Below, one piece after another: positions 12,165-25,014 of a DNA stretch of 64,000 nucleotides. The position numbers were made by a program, and so were the translations under genes. A model generated the notes under the pieces. It worked only from the letters and a program-made list of their open reading frames with translations. It made no database searches and was not told where the DNA came from. The DNA is taken from positions 22,994,886-23,058,885 of the forward strand of contig NC_086374.1 of NCBI RefSeq assembly GCF_036588685.1, given 5' to 3'. Position 1 is the first letter of the stretch. The number at the start of each line of letters is the position of its first letter. This DNA comes from Mytilus trossulus (Eukaryota; Mollusca; Bivalvia; Mytilida; Mytilidae).

Positions 12165-12435
12165 GACCCGAAAAATCAAGTCGGAGCAGCAAGTCACAGA
12201 AAGCTTAGGATCGGACACATCAACTCCAGGCTACAAAACAACAACAGTAAGCCACAAAACCCCAACTCCAAGCCACACAACAACAACAACATCGTCCTAC
12301 AAAGCCTCAACACCCAGCCACACGACAACAACAACAAGATCCATCCACAAAACCTCAACACCCAGCCTCACGACAACAAGAACAGTTAGCTGTAAACAAG
12401 AAAGTGTCAAAGTAACGATAGTCAGAGACAAATGA
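12165..12435 (+). CDS. Unrecognised Thr-rich protein, last exon
   Basis: The acceptor is TTTAAG|G at 12164/12165 and the exon runs to TGA at 12433-12435. The reading frame shows about three imperfect repeats of the type SxKTxTPSHTTTT, rich in Thr, Ser and His, as in mucin-like or low-complexity linkers. The alternative frame is Asn/Gln-rich and stops earlier. The repeats are made of aca and aac codons, so slippage-driven growth is likely. An ATTAAA-type polyadenylation word lies near 12560. The intron would be 1.87 kb. The support is an open frame plus phase-matched splice sites; there is no homology. Confidence 0.4.
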
Positions 12436-13240
12436 TAAGTTGGCAATTAGAAACAGCCGGTGACATCGTTAAAAAAGATGGAAATATGAAGAAAAAAAAT
12501 GTTTTATAAGTATATTGTTTTCTACATTTGAACTGCTGTTGATATTTCGTATGTTGTAATTAAATACACTCTGAAAATTGGTCAGTTTAGAAAAGTACTG
12601 TAACTTACATATTGATATATGTATTAAACGGGGCATTTGCTACGAGATATAAAAAAAATGAATGATTGTTTTATTCAATCATTAATGAAAGTGAAATATA
12701 TATATAGTGAAATAATCATTCGCCTTCAGCAGCCAGTTTAGTTCGATTTTGTCAAAATAAACTAAGAAAAATCGCTGATGAATTATTCAATTGCAAGTGA
12801 ATAATCTAACCTGATTGAATCCATATTCTTGTGACCTTCATTTTGAACCCGTAGCTAGTAAATCAAAAATAGATTTTTAAGTGTTAGTGTGATTTTTATT
12901 TATCTTGTTGAAGAAATCGCCACCATGAAATAATGTTTCCAATCCCGCATCATGATAAAATATAATTAAAGGCGAAAGATTCCTAATGAACATTCAAACT
13001 CTTAGTCCAAAATAAATAGACAAGTCATGAGGGATGTGTATCAGGAAACTTATGGGTCTATTCCAACGTGCTAGTGCAGAAACGATAAAAATATCAATTT
13101 TCCAAGTTATTAAAGGAAATAACTCTAGACCAGTAAGTGATTTACTGCCAATATTCGAATTCTCCTAGTTTAGGTTCTTAGCACTGTGTATAATTTTCAA
13201 GATGCATTAGGTAAAAATACACAATTGGGGAAAACAAATA
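12436..13240. other. Intergenic, nothing identified
   Basis: The stretch is AT-rich with no coding or repeat signal I can name, apart from short inverted words near 12660-12730. Confidence 0.35.
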
Positions 13241-13408
13241 CTCTCATAAATGTTACCATCCCTTTTTTCTTGCTTTCTTAATTATTACGCTTACTGAGTG
13301 TGTCATAAATGGCACATGCAATGATTACAACATACGCACATGTATGACACAACCAGTAAGCCTAATTAGTAAGAAAGCAAGGAAAAAGGGGGGGGGGGTG
13401 AAAATGAG
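13241..13408. repeat. Palindromic fold-back, ~75-bp arms
   Basis: The left arm (13241-13319) and right arm (13336-13408) are imperfect reverse complements, containing ttgctttctta / taagaaagcaa, cttactg / cagtaag and tgtgtcata / tatgacaca, around a short loop. The right arm carries a G-run of about 11. The 1.79-kb duplication that follows begins inside the left arm. Confidence 0.75.
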
Positions 13409-16400
13409 AGTAATTTGTTGATACTTTCCTTGTCTTAAACATTTATATATTGGTGCCATGGTGCCATGGTAACTTGTTAAATGTTAAATTTGTTATTATT
13501 TTCAGAATACCTTGTACCTTAGATTAGTTAGGAGAAATTTTAAAAATCTGTTAGATAACTATACAATTTTCAATAATATTTGGCCCAAATAAGGGTCTTA
13601 TTTTCCCAACTCCTTTGCAGGAGGTAAACTTAAGTAAGGGAGCTAACATTTGAAATTTTGGGGGCGAGGGGGCTTAGATGAAAATTTTTATCCAAGTCCT
13701 CCCCTTAAATTTAAATGATAGCTTGCTTAAAGTGCAGAAACGAAAAAAAAATGTAAATTTCAAAATTTTAAATGGCTATAAGTTAACCATAGATGGGTGA
13801 GTGGCTCACTGTTCAAATTCGAACTTTGTGAGATTTAGGTTCAAAGCATAGTACGAGATTCATAAAATTTGGACGAGGAAACCTGAAGTTATTAAAGGGA
13901 ATGGAGCAGACAGTCGTACGGTGAAGTGTAACACTGTTGACGGGAGCATAACAAATATACCAAAAGACAAAAAACAAAAAACAATAGAAAATTGAAGACT
14001 TTGTAACACGAACCTCACAAAAAACAACAGGAGACATATTAGGAGTGCCGGACGGGTAAATTCATCCTGCTCCACATATAAAACCATTCGTGTAACTCGT
14101 GTAAGTACAAACCCGTGATAAGTCTTTATAAGGTAGGTCACATTCGGGGTAAGGATGATAGATTCTGGTTAAGACGATCGGAACATGTTCTTTATTCTGA
14201 TAAAAAAAACAAGAGTACACACACTAAAATGTCTCGCCTTCTTTACTTATCGTTGGTATTATGTTGATAGTACTAAATATAAAGATTTATTACAACTGTC
14301 ACATAAACTTAACATTAACCAAGAAAACTAAACATTGACCAATGAACCGTGAAAATGAGGTCAAGGTCAGATGACACCTGCCAGTTAGACATGAATACCA
14401 TACAGTCCTTCCATACACCGAATATACTAGACCTATTGGTTATAGTATCTGAAATATGGACTTGCCAATCTAAACTTAACCTTGTTCACTGATCCATGAA
14501 ATGTGGTTGAGGTCAATTGAAAACTGTATAACGGGGCATGAGGACCTTGCAAGTTACGCACATACCAAATATAGTTATCCTATTACTTATAATAAGAGAG
14601 AATTTAAAATTACAACAAAAAAATCAAGTAGTCGCTGAACCATGAAAACGAGTTCAAGGACATTGTCAAGGCTCCGTGTTGAAGGCCGTACTTTAACCTA
14701 TAATGGTTTACTTTTTAGATTGTTACTTGGATGGAGAGTTGTCTCGTTGGCACTCACACCACATCTTCCTATTTCTATGTGACTGACGGAAATTTCGTAA
14801 CATGAGGTATCTATATACAAAGTATGAAGCAACCAGGTCTTCTTCTAAATTACAAAGCTTTTAAGAAGCTAGCTAACGGCGCCGCCGACAGCACCGGATC
14901 ACTATCCCTATGTCGAGCTTTCTGCGACAAAAGTCGCAAGCTCAACAAAAAACGAATCACACTTTCATATTGATCTTTGAAAAGTTCTATTATTGATAAG
15001 GTATAAAAAAAAAAAGAAGATGTGGTATAATTGCCAATGAGACAACTATCCACAAAAGACCAAAATGACAAACATTAACAACTGAGTGTGTCATAAATGG
15101 CACATGCACTGATTACAACATATGCACATGTATGACACAACCAGTAAGCCTAATTAGTAAGAAAGCAAGGAAAAAGGGGGGGGGGTGAAAATGAGAGTAA
15201 TTTGTTGATACTTTCCTTGTCTTAAACATTTATATATTGGTGCCATGGTGCCATGGTAACTTGTTAAATGTTAAATTTGTTATTATTTTCAGAATACCTT
15301 GTACCTTAGATTAGATAGGAGAAATTTTAAAAATCTGTTAGATAACTATACAATTTTCAGTAATATTTGGCCCAAATAAGGGTCTTATTTTCCCAACTCC
15401 TTTGCAGGAGGTAAACTTAAGTAAGGGAGCTAACATTTGAAATTTTGGGGGCGAGGGGGCTTAGATGAAAATTTTTATCCAAGTCCTCCCCTTAAATTTA
15501 AATGATAGCTTGCTTAAAGTGCAGAAAAAGAAAAAAAAATGTCATTTTCAAAATTTTAAATGGCTATAAGTTAACCATAGATGGATGAGTGGCTCACTGT
15601 TCAAATTCGAACTTTGTGAGATTTAGGTTCAAAGCATAGTACGAGATTCATAAAAATTGGACGAGGAAACCTGAAGTTATTAAAGGGAATGGAACAGACA
15701 GTCGTACGGTGAAGTGTAACACTGTTGACGGGAGCATAACAAATATACCAAAAGACAAAAAACAAAAAACAATAGAAATTGAAGACTTTGTAACACGAAC
15801 CTCACAAAAAAACAACAGGAGACATATTAGGAGTGCCGGACGGGTAAGTTTCATCCTGCTCCACATATAAGACCATTCGTGTAACTCGTGTAAGTACAAA
15901 CCCGTGATAAGTCTTTATAAGGTAGGTCACATTCGGGGTAAGGATGATAGATTGTGGTTAAGACGATCGGAACATGTTCTTTATTCTGATAAAAAAAAAC
16001 CAAGAGTGCACACACTAAAATGTCTCGCCTTCTTTGCTTATCGTTGGTATTATGTTGATAGTACTAAATATAAAAATTTATTACAACTGTCACATAAACT
16101 TAACATTAACCAAGAAAACTAAACATTGACCAATGAACCGTGAAAATGAGGTCAAGGTCAGATGACACCTGCCAGTTAGACATGAATACCATACAGTCCT
16201 TCCATACACCGAATATACTAGACCTATTGGTTATAGTATCTGAAATATGGACTTGCCAATCTAAACTTAACCTTGTTCACTGATCCATGAAATGTGGTTG
16301 AGTTCAATTGAAAACTGTATAACGGGCATGAGGACCTTGCAAGTTACGCACATACCAAATATAGTTATCCTATTACTTATAATAAGAGAGAATTTTACAT

Positions 16401-16870
16401 TACAAACAAAAATTCAAGTAGTCACTGAACCATGAAAACGAGTTCAAGGACATTGTCAAGGCTCCGTGTTGAAGGCCGTACTTTAACCTATAATGGTTTA
16501 CTTTTTAGATTGTTACTTGGATGGAGAGTTGTCTCGTTGGCTCTCACACCACATCTTCCTATTTCTATGTGACTGACGGAAATTTCGTAACATGAGGTAT
16601 CTATATACAAAGTATGAAGCAACCAGGTCTTCTTCTAAATTACAAAGCTTTTAAGAAGCTAGCTAACGGCGCCGCCGACAGCACTGGATCACTATCCCTA
16701 TGTCGAGCTTTCTGCGACAAAAGTCGCACGCTCAACAAAAAACGAATCACACTTTCATATTGATCTTTGAAAAGTTCTATTATTGATAAGGTATTAAAAT
16801 AAAAAGAAGAAGTGGCATAATTGCCAATGAGACAACTATCCACAAAAGACCAAAATGACAAACATTAACA
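13295..16870. repeat. Tandem duplication of a 1,788-bp unit
   Basis: Copy 1 runs 13295-15082 and copy 2 runs 15083-16870. Anchors such as gagtgtgtcataaatgg, the G-run, caaatataccaaaagac and the family A tail keep an almost constant offset. The copies differ by scattered single-base changes and small indels, so the event is recent. Each unit holds a family A tail (about 14685-14785 and 16475-16570) and a segment with ggtcaaggtcagatgacacc that is itself a dispersed mussel repeat. All ORFs (up to 93 aa) occur in both copies and look like repeat by-products. Copy 2 lacks the left palindrome arm. Confidence 0.9.
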
Positions 16871-17135
16871 ACTATAGGTCACCGTACGGCCTTCAACAAT
16901 GAACAAAGCCCATACCGCATAGTCAGCTATAAAAGGCCCCAATAAGACAATGTAAAACAATTCAAACGAGAAAACTAACGGCCTTATTAATGTAAAAAAA
17001 ATGAACGAAAAACAAATATGTAACACATAAACAAACGACAGCCACTGAATTACAGGCCCCTGACTTCGGACAGGCACATACATAAATAATGTGGCGGGGT
17101 TAAACATGTTAGCGCGGGATCCCAACCCTCCCAAT
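16797..17135 (-). repeat. Mussel interspersed repeat, family B (long copy)
   Basis: On the minus strand this reads from ctgtaattcagtggctg through ggccgttagttttctcgttt, ggtgacctatagttgttaat and gagttgtctcattggcaatt to cttctt. Its 3' end is shared with the end of duplication copy 1 (15008-15082). Confidence 0.75.
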
Positions 17136-17195
17136 GATATATGTGGCCAGTTGTCAAAATTTTCATCAAAATTTGTTTTTAATCAGTAAACAATA

Positions 17196-17862
17196 TAATA
17201 TATATATTATATATATATAAACAAGTCTATATTGAAAACTACGTTCAAACCAATGATTGCGTTGGATAAAAACCGCAATTTTAATACGTGTGCATGTAAA
17301 ACAAATTTTATTGTAGAAGGGTCTAAATACAGCACACACAACATTTTCTAAAAGACCAAAAAAGTGAAAACGCATTTTACTAACAGGTTAAACAAATGAT
17401 GTTCTTAAACGGCCTGCTGACTGCCATTGACGATCACGAGATGTAACAAAATGGATCTTAATATAAATTTAATACTAATCAGAAAACAATAAACTTGTGG
17501 CCCTGATGTTATGCCACAAACATAAGGCGTCAATATCTTCTTTTGTACACCAGATCTAAATTTCGACAATATATGTCTCTTCAGTGATGTTAGGGATTGA
17601 AACGGTATTTGGAAGGTCATATAATTTACCCTCAATTTCAGATAGACATTTGAATTTTAAGAGTCAATATAGGATGAACGGAACATATAAAACCGGAGGG
17701 AAAATATGATACAAGCCCAAACGAAAAAATATAAACAAGTCTAAATTGAAAACTACGTTCAAACCTACGATTGCGTTGGATGAAAACCGCAATTTTTATA
17801 CGTGTGCATGTAAAACAAATTTCGTTGTAGAAGGGTCTTAAGAGAGCACAAACAATCTATAT
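17196..17862 (+). repeat. Two further copies of the 5-kb module
   Basis: The segments 17217-17375 and 17733-17850 repeat the module first seen at 5000-5148 (words actacgttcaaacc, gattgcgttgga, gtagaagggtct). The first again sits beside a TA-rich microsatellite. The frame is broken in the third copy, so selection on a protein is unlikely. Confidence 0.75.
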
Positions 17863-18600
17863 ATTATCTTCTTTTCTTCGCCCCTCAATCTCGCCCACGA
17901 ATTAATATTTCAAAGGTACTAACTACTCATTGCTACTATATACTTCTCATTTTATCAACAAAATTGATCTTTATTATAATAACAGGGCGGATATATATAA
18001 CCTCTTTGATTAGTGCTTATGATTACATGTATAATATTAAATAAATAAAAATGAACAGGTCATTGACATTGCACTTACAACTTGTGAGTCAGTAATCTGT
18101 GATAATTTCAGCAAACAATGATTGAAATTAACATATTATGTGGGATATTATCTAAGGAGGATTTATTGGCAAAATGCTCTCTTATACTTTGCATTCACGT
18201 GTACTTACAAATTGAATGTACAATCAATATGTGGATTTTTTTTTATTCAGGATGAGTATTACGCTACATAGAAAATCTTTGAGGAAAATTTAACATGCTA
18301 GAAACGTAAATTTCCTCAAATAGCAGATTTCTAGATAAGGGGACGACCATTTGATATTCTGGGGGGGGGGGGGGTGTATAAATAACTCAGCCTTTGATGA
18401 TAAAAAATAAAATAGTCTGTCTCTTTCACCTTGGTCTATGTGCATATCAAATAAAGGACACTTTCCAACATTGTAGACAAGAATAGACTTCATGAGTAAC
18501 ATCTCTATTTTGTTGCTCCTGTAGTACTGATCTTTTGTTCGGTTTGACTTCTCTCTATCTTCTTTAGTTTTTGCTCAAAACAGATAAGAGGATAAACAAA
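17863..18600. other. Intergenic; G14 run at 18361-18374
   Basis: No gene is seen. A run of 14 G interrupts AT-rich sequence. A short minus-strand ORF crossing it translates the run as poly-Pro and is not credible. Confidence 0.4.
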
Positions 18601-18607
18601 TCCCTAT

Positions 18608-19716
18608 TTAAGGACACATACTGAACATTATGAAGTGTTAAAACTATATCGCCAAATTTGACTTTTTAATAGATCTTGCCTTCCTGTTCATTTTTGTGAT
18701 TTATAGTGTTTATTTACCTATCATAATTTAAATCATGTAAGGCATAACGCAAAAACAGTTTCTCTCTAAAAAAAAAACATCGTTTCCATGATATAAGTCA
18801 AAACAAAAACTAGCTAGATACACTTATGGTGATTGTGGCCAAGTTTGGTTAAATTCATCTTAGTGGTTTCAGGGGTAAAAGATTACAAAAATTTACAAAA
18901 AATTGTTAAAAATTGACTATTTTGGTCATGTTGACTTGAAAGTAGTTTTTACTATGCTAAACATTATTGCTATTTACAGTTTATCTCTATCTGTAATAAT
19001 ATTGAAGATGATACTTAAAAACTGCAAACATTCTTATAGTTTCAGAGATATAATCGACAGTCTGCATTTTACCCCTATGTTCTTCTTTTAGACATGTCGA
19101 CCATGTTAAAAAGCAGGCGGGTTCATTGAACACATTTTATAATCAAGAGACCATAATGAAGATTGTGGCTAAGTTTGTTTGAAATTTAGCCCAGTAGTTT
19201 CAGAGAATATTTTAGTAAAAAGTTATAAAAGATTACAAACAATTGTGAAAAGATGACTTTAAAGAGGAATATCTCATTAAGGGGTCAAATGACGATTTAA
19301 GGAATGTTGACTTATTTTTAGATCTTATTTTGCTTAATATTATTACAGTGTATCTCTATCTATTATAATATAAAAGGTAATAACCAAAAACTAAAAAAAT
19401 ACCTAAAAATTACCAATCCAGGGCCAGCAACCTAACAAGAGGTAGCCTGATTTGTCTGAAAATTTCAGGGCAGATAGATTTTGACCTGGTGAACATTTTT
19501 GTCTTTGGTAGATTTACTCAAAATGCTTTGGTTTGAGAGATATAAACCAAAATCTATATTTTACCCCCTAAGTTATATTTTTAGCCATGGCGGCAATCTT
19601 GGTTGGCAGTCTGAGTCATCGGACACATTTTGTAAACTTAATACCCCAATGATGATTATGGCCAAGTATGGTTATATTTGGCCAAATCGTTTCACGGGAA
19701 TAGATTTTGTAAAATT

Positions 19717-19758
<42 letters not shown>

Positions 19759-19822
19759 AAATGGACGACGGACGTCAAGTGATGAGAAAAACTTACTTGG
19801 ACTTTCTAGGCCAGGTGAGCCA
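18608..19822 (-). repeat. Dispersed repeat family D, minus copy
   Basis: The right end (19760-19822), read on the minus strand, gives cacctggcctagaaagtcc and cttgacgtccgtcgtcc, matching the start of the plus copy at 20541. Inside are two diverged ~560-bp modules, each with cagtttatctctatc-like and cccagtagtttcagag-like words. A run of 38 A (19718-19755) lies about 65 bp from the end. No coding capacity is seen. Confidence 0.75.
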
Positions 19823-20326
19823 AAATGAATGGTTTGTTTTGTGGTAGTTGTGAGATAAATAACCAGATCTACAATATTTTGAAAATAAGTAACTCTTTTA
19901 ATCATTATATAAATGCATGTTTTAAAGTATGACATAGCACCAGAATCTACCAATATTCTTTTTTTTTCATATTTTTTTTTCGAAATCCTAAAACTTTTAG
20001 TAATATATATAATACTATATACACCATACATAAAGATTAATATTTTTGAAATGACTGAAAAAGGTTTTCATGTCACTCGAGTAAATTGTCTCATGAACAT
20101 TATGATACTTATATGTAGTTTTGACTTCCGAAGATTAACTTCCATAGGATGATGATTAATTTAGATTTATGGTACATGTTATATGTATTCAAACTTATTG
20201 AACTACAAAAATGTATTTGTTTGCTTTTTGGCCTTGAATGATTATCCCTAATATTTTATTAACTGTGCATTTACGTTCAGATATCGCAGATCAAATTTAT
20301 TCGTTCATAGTGTATTAATTTACGTT

Positions 20327-21903
20327 TTTTGATGGAATTAAGCCTGCCAATTGATATTTTATTGTATGTTTTTCTTTGTTCTGATGTTATGCTATTGTTT
20401 CAGAAAAAGGGACAGGTTTGGTACCATTTAAACTTTTAATCCCGCTGCAAATGTTAGAACCTGTCTTATAAAGGGAATCTGATGTACAGTAGTTGTCGTT
20501 TGTTTATGTAATTTATACGTGTTTCTCGTTTCTCTTTTTAGTTCACCTGGCCCGAAGGGCCAAGTGAGCTTTTCTCATCACTTGGCGTCCGGCGTCTGTC
20601 GTTGTCCGGCGTCCTGCGTCCGTCGTCCGTCGTCGTTAACTTTTACAAAAATCTTCTACTCTTAAATAACTGGGCCAAATTTAACCAAACATGGCCAAAA
20701 TCATTATCAGGGTATCTAGTTTAAAAATTGTGTCCGGTGACCCGGTCAACCAACCAAGATGGCCACCATGGCTAAAAATAGAACATAGGGGTAAAATGCA
20801 GTTTTTGCCTTATAACTAAAAAACCAAAGCATTAAGAGCAAATCTAACATGGGGGTAAACTTGTTTATCGGGTCAAGATCTCTCTGCCCTGAAATTTTCA
20901 GATGAATCGAACAAACGGTTGTTAGGTTGCTGCCCCTGAATTGGTAATTTTAAGGAAATTTTTGCTTTTTTTTGTTATTATCTTGAATATTATTATAGAT
21001 AGAGATAAACTGTAAATAGCAAAAATGTTCAGCATAGTAAGATATACAAATAAGTCAACAGGTCCAAAATGGTCAGTTGACCCCTTTAGGAGTTATTGCC
21101 CTTTATAGTCAATTTTTAACCATTTTTCGTAAATCTTAGTTTTCTTTTACAAAAAACTTCTCCTCTGAAACTACTGGGTCAAATTAAACCAAACTTAGCC
21201 ACAATCATCATTGGGGTATCTAGTTTTAAAATTGTGTCCGGTGACCCGGCAAATCAACCCAGATGGCCACCATGGCTTCAAATAGAACACAGGAGGTAAA
21301 ATGCAGTTTTTGGCTTATAACTTAAAAACCAAAGCATTTAGAGCAAATCTGACAGTGGGTGAAATTGTTTATCAGGTCAACATCTATCTGCTCTGAAATT
21401 TTCGGATGAATTGGATAACTGGTTGTTAATTTTAAGGAAATTTTGCCGTTTTTTGTTATCTTGATTATTTTTATAGATAGAGATAAACTGTAAACAGCAA
21501 TAATTTACAGCAAAGTAAGACCTAAAAATAAATCAACATGACCAAAGTGGTCAATTGACCCCCTAAGGAGTTATTGCCCTTTATAGTCAAATTTTAACAT
21601 TTTTCATAAAAATTGATAAGTTTTTACTAACATTTTCCACTGAAATACTGGGCCAATCATTAAATATAGAGATAATTGTAAGCAGCAAGAATGTTTAGTT
21701 AAGTAAGATCTATAAACACATCACCATCACCAAAAACACAATTTTGTCATGAATCCATCTGTGTCCTAAGTTGAATATTCACATAGACCAAGGTGAGCGA
21801 CACATGCTCTAGTTTTTTGTTATAATGGTTTACTTTTTTAAAGTGTTATTTGGATGGAGAGTTGTCTCATTGGCACTCACACCACATCTTCCTATATCTA
21901 TAT
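20327..21903 (+). repeat. Family A copy split by a family D element
   Basis: Family A sequence runs from 20327 to about 20540 and resumes at about 21820 with the terminal signature ending near 21903. About 300 bp of the family A interior is missing at the junction, so this is an insertion with deletion, or a composite, rather than a clean insertion. Confidence 0.7.
20541..21815 (+). repeat. Dispersed repeat family D, plus copy
   Basis: It starts ttcacctggcccgaaggg, with gtccggcgtc repeated several times, and ends near ggtgagcgacacatgctct. It has two internal modules of ~550 bp, each with gccaccatggct and tttatagatagagataaac-like words. Together with 18608-19822 it forms an inverted pair separated by ~720 bp. 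Confidence 0.75.
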
Positions 21904-23190
21904 TAAATCAGTCGAGTCCATGACCAATTCAGTACTATATCTAATCTTAATATTATATTTTTTTGTTAAGAATTCTATTTTTTATGAACATGTAGGTCTA
22001 CATACTAGAGTTATATAGAATTGCACTGACGAATCCAGAAATGTCAAGGGATACCGGATGAGGATAGGCATATAGGTCCATATCAACCTTCTTTATCGAA
22101 ACACCTTTTATATAATAAGCAACACATTCTTTTCTTAGAATACATAAACTATAAAAAATAACAAGCACGTATGGATTTCTTTAAAACATACCAATATGAA
22201 TGCTGAAAAAAAGTATACCATATAAAAAAATCGCACATTGAGTAAAACAATTCGAGTGATCCAAGTACATAGAAAATGGAATCTATTACAAATGATTATA
22301 AGATATATACTGGATCGGTCTGGACTTATTTTGATAAATAACTTTGAAAATAAAAAAATCTGTCCTTATAGTCCACATAAATAAATTTAAAAAAAACAAC
22401 ATCCAAAACAAATCCTCCTGCTTCCCCCGCTTACAGAATATATAATGGTCGACTCGTCCTCTTAGCTTCTGCGTTGGCCTTAAATGTATTATTACAAAAC
22501 AAAAATAATAATGTTTACTACATGTATTTATTTACTGTTATGCAAAATTAATAATATCTCATTATGGTTTATCATGTCATTATGGTAATTAAGGTCGGGT
22601 CATGAACCAAAGTTATATCATGATAAAGCTATAACATTTGACAACAATAGTTATGGAGAATTATAATCCACTCTCTGCGACATACACATACATGTATGTT
22701 GCTAGACAATCTATATATATGTTTGTCATAAAAAAAAAAAATAAAAAAAATAATGGAAATTAAAAATAGTTAAAAATAAAAGTCATGAACCCCACGAGAC
22801 ATTTTTTTATTGAGAAAATTGCATATTCCTTTTTTTTTTGTAACATCTTTAAAAAAAAAAAATCCAAAAAAAAAGGCGAGTTGATAGCAAAAACATTCAT
22901 GGAATATATAATTAAATTATTTTAATAGAATGTTGTAGTTATATTCATTTAAATGGGTGCCTGCAATGAGTTAATAAGGCAAACTTTTTCAAATTTTCTT
23001 TTTTCAAAAGAACAAAGTATGGAAAACAAAAATGATAGGACCTATTCGATCGCAATCTTTTATTTGCGAAGATGACCCCCAATGATTGCAGGTCAGAACA
23101 GTTTTCATCAATCAAACTCTCACCTCTGCCCTATGAACCTTTCAATGCTGTTTATTGTATGTTATTACGTTATAGCAGGTATACGTCAAC
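21904..23190. other. Intergenic, A-rich
   Basis: No gene is identified. Several A- and T-tracts occur at 22730-22870. Confidence 0.4.
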
Positions 23191-23198
23191 AGGTTGCA

Positions 23199-23205
23199 TA
23201 TAAAA
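23199..23205 (+). promoter_or_regulatory. TATA box of the secreted-repeat-protein gene
   Basis: TATAAAA lies ~30 bp upstream of a short segment that ends in a strong donor (GAAAG|GTAAGT at 23248/23249). This fits a short non-coding first exon of about 15-25 nt. No transcript evidence is available; the ATG at 23226 would lie at or just before the expected start site. Confidence 0.45.
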
Positions 23206-23228
23206 CATGTTTGTAAACTAATACAATG

Positions 23229-23248
23229 ACAATCAGATGGAGAGAAAG
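23229..23248 (+). other. Probable non-coding first exon
   Basis: The segment sits between the TATA box and a consensus donor. Joining it to the acceptor at 24921/24922 puts a short leader before the start codon at 24936. Its start is uncertain by about 10 bases. Confidence 0.35.
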
Positions 23249-23819
23249 GTAAGTGTGTCTTAGAAGTATTTTATTTTAAACAAGTTAATACTATATTTCC
23301 TTTTTTCATCGATTGATTAAACATTTGGCATATATTTGGTTTGACACAAAGTAAATGCAATAGCAAGCACTACATGTATATATATGCATGTAGAATTCCA
23401 TTTTTGTAAATTAGAACTTGTTTAAAGGAGGCATAACTATAGACAGAAGCAGAGTCTCAGACGTATATAGCTGAGCTGGCTTGGTTTAAGAGAAATATTT
23501 TCAAACCTAAAAATTAGAGTTTCCCTCTACATAAATGATTATTACAATTATTTATATGAAACTCAAACTTGAATAATTCTACGTAAAATATAACGAAACG
23601 AAGCGGAATTTGACAAATCATTATATATGTAACGAACAATTATCCTTATATCATGGCTTCACCAACACGTTGTTTCTTATTATTTGCGTAGAATGAACAT
23701 GAGCCATAAAAATGTTTCATATATAAATTTCCCTTATCTCGCGAAACGAAATAGTAGTCAACGTTTCTGTTGGTTTTTTTTTATGTTTTTCAAGCATGAC
23801 TTTTATGAATAAGAATACA

Positions 23820-23998
23820 AAATCTCTTTTGTTTATGTGTTGCATATTGTTTCCGTTCATTTTTTGTACATACATTAGACGGTTAGTTTTCTCGTTTGAA
23901 TTGTTTTACATTGTCATTTCGGGACCTTTTACAGCTGACTATGTGGTATAGGCTCTGGTGGAGAGTTGTCTCATTGGTAATCATACCACATCTTTTTT
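23820..23998 (+). repeat. Family B repeat in intron 1 of the secreted-protein gene
   Basis: The words ttagttttctcgtttgaatt, cagctgactatg and gttgtctcattggtaatc occur in order, ending at cacatctttt. It is a 3' portion, like the other family B copies. Confidence 0.75.
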
Positions 23999-24935
23999 AC
24001 GATCGTCTGGTTTTGTAGAGAAATGTTGGCAGATACTGATTTTCAGGCCTGGCATAGTTAAATCTGCGTTTATCATTATTATTATTTTGTGGATCATTGT
24101 TAAAACGAATGCAGAGAAGTTTTTGCAATAATATTGAATAAACTTAATTTGAATTAAGAAATCACATGTACAATAAATGAACCACGATATCACTCCTAAA
24201 TGATGTGATCTAAGTGGGGAAGCATACAGCAATTTTGTCTTGGGCCCAACAGGAGACCGTCCAAAACTCATGACTAGCACAGAACCACGATATACAACAC
24301 CTGGAAACATTATCCGAAGTACAACTACCTGATACAGTATAATAATGAACAATAACTCATATCAATTTTTAATTGGATTTTCATAAGAAAAATATGTAAT
24401 CAATTTGCAGATGTACGGAGGGCTGCGACTGCAAAACAGTGTCCGTTTATTAACATAAACACAACTTTGCGATATCTGTTCAAACTTAGATAGATTGTTC
24501 CTTAAGACTCAATGGCCAAGTTAAATTTTCACGATTCTAGCTGTTCTAGATATTGAGTTGCAGACCTTTCAGTCGCAAAATTAAGTTTAATAAAATGAAT
24601 TTGAGTTATTTCCCTTTGAACAGAATTTATTAACTAATTTCTATGTCGTTTGGTCTCTTGTTGTTTATTTTGATTTATTTCTCTTAGAACAGAAATGCAA
24701 TTAATAAGTGTTTCATCAAAAATTGAATTCGTGTGGTTATTTCATATGCTGATTATAAAAATATACCTTTGGATATTGAACCTTTTAATAGGTAAATGTT
24801 GATTTTCAAATTTTTCAGTTCTTTGGCCATGTTAATTTTTTTGGACAGGAAAGGGGTTAACAACAAAATACTATTTTTGTATCTCTGTTTGATAAACCAA
24901 ATAGAATGTTTTCTTTTATAGCATACGGACATACA

Positions 24936-25014
24936 ATGGAAAATGTAGAAAGCGCAGTAACAATTCTGTTAATTATCTGTTCTGTAGTTAATGGGAGGGA
25001 TTTCAATACAGTTG
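24936..25014 (+). CDS. Secreted repeat protein, signal-peptide exon
   Basis: The exon starts after the acceptor TTTTATAG|C at 24921/24922. ATG at 24936 opens MENVESAVTILLIICSVVNG, a signal peptide with a hydrophobic core (residues 7-18) and a likely cleavage after residue 20. The exon ends GTT G|GTAAG at 25014; the leftover G joins AC of the next exon to give Asp. The whole coding sequence is 573 nt (190 residues). Confidence 0.65.

Noticed and set aside
13813..16861. Several 70-93-codon minus-strand ORFs that are conserved between the two duplicated units
   Set aside because: Conservation follows from recent duplication, frames shift between copies, and the parts belong to dispersed repeats.
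23981..24352. 123-codon minus-strand ORF with KTKLLYASPLR, faintly like the KxKMLYASS motif of ADF/cofilin
   Set aside because: Only one short motif matches, the surrounding residues do not, no good donor follows, and part of the ORF overlaps a family B repeat.
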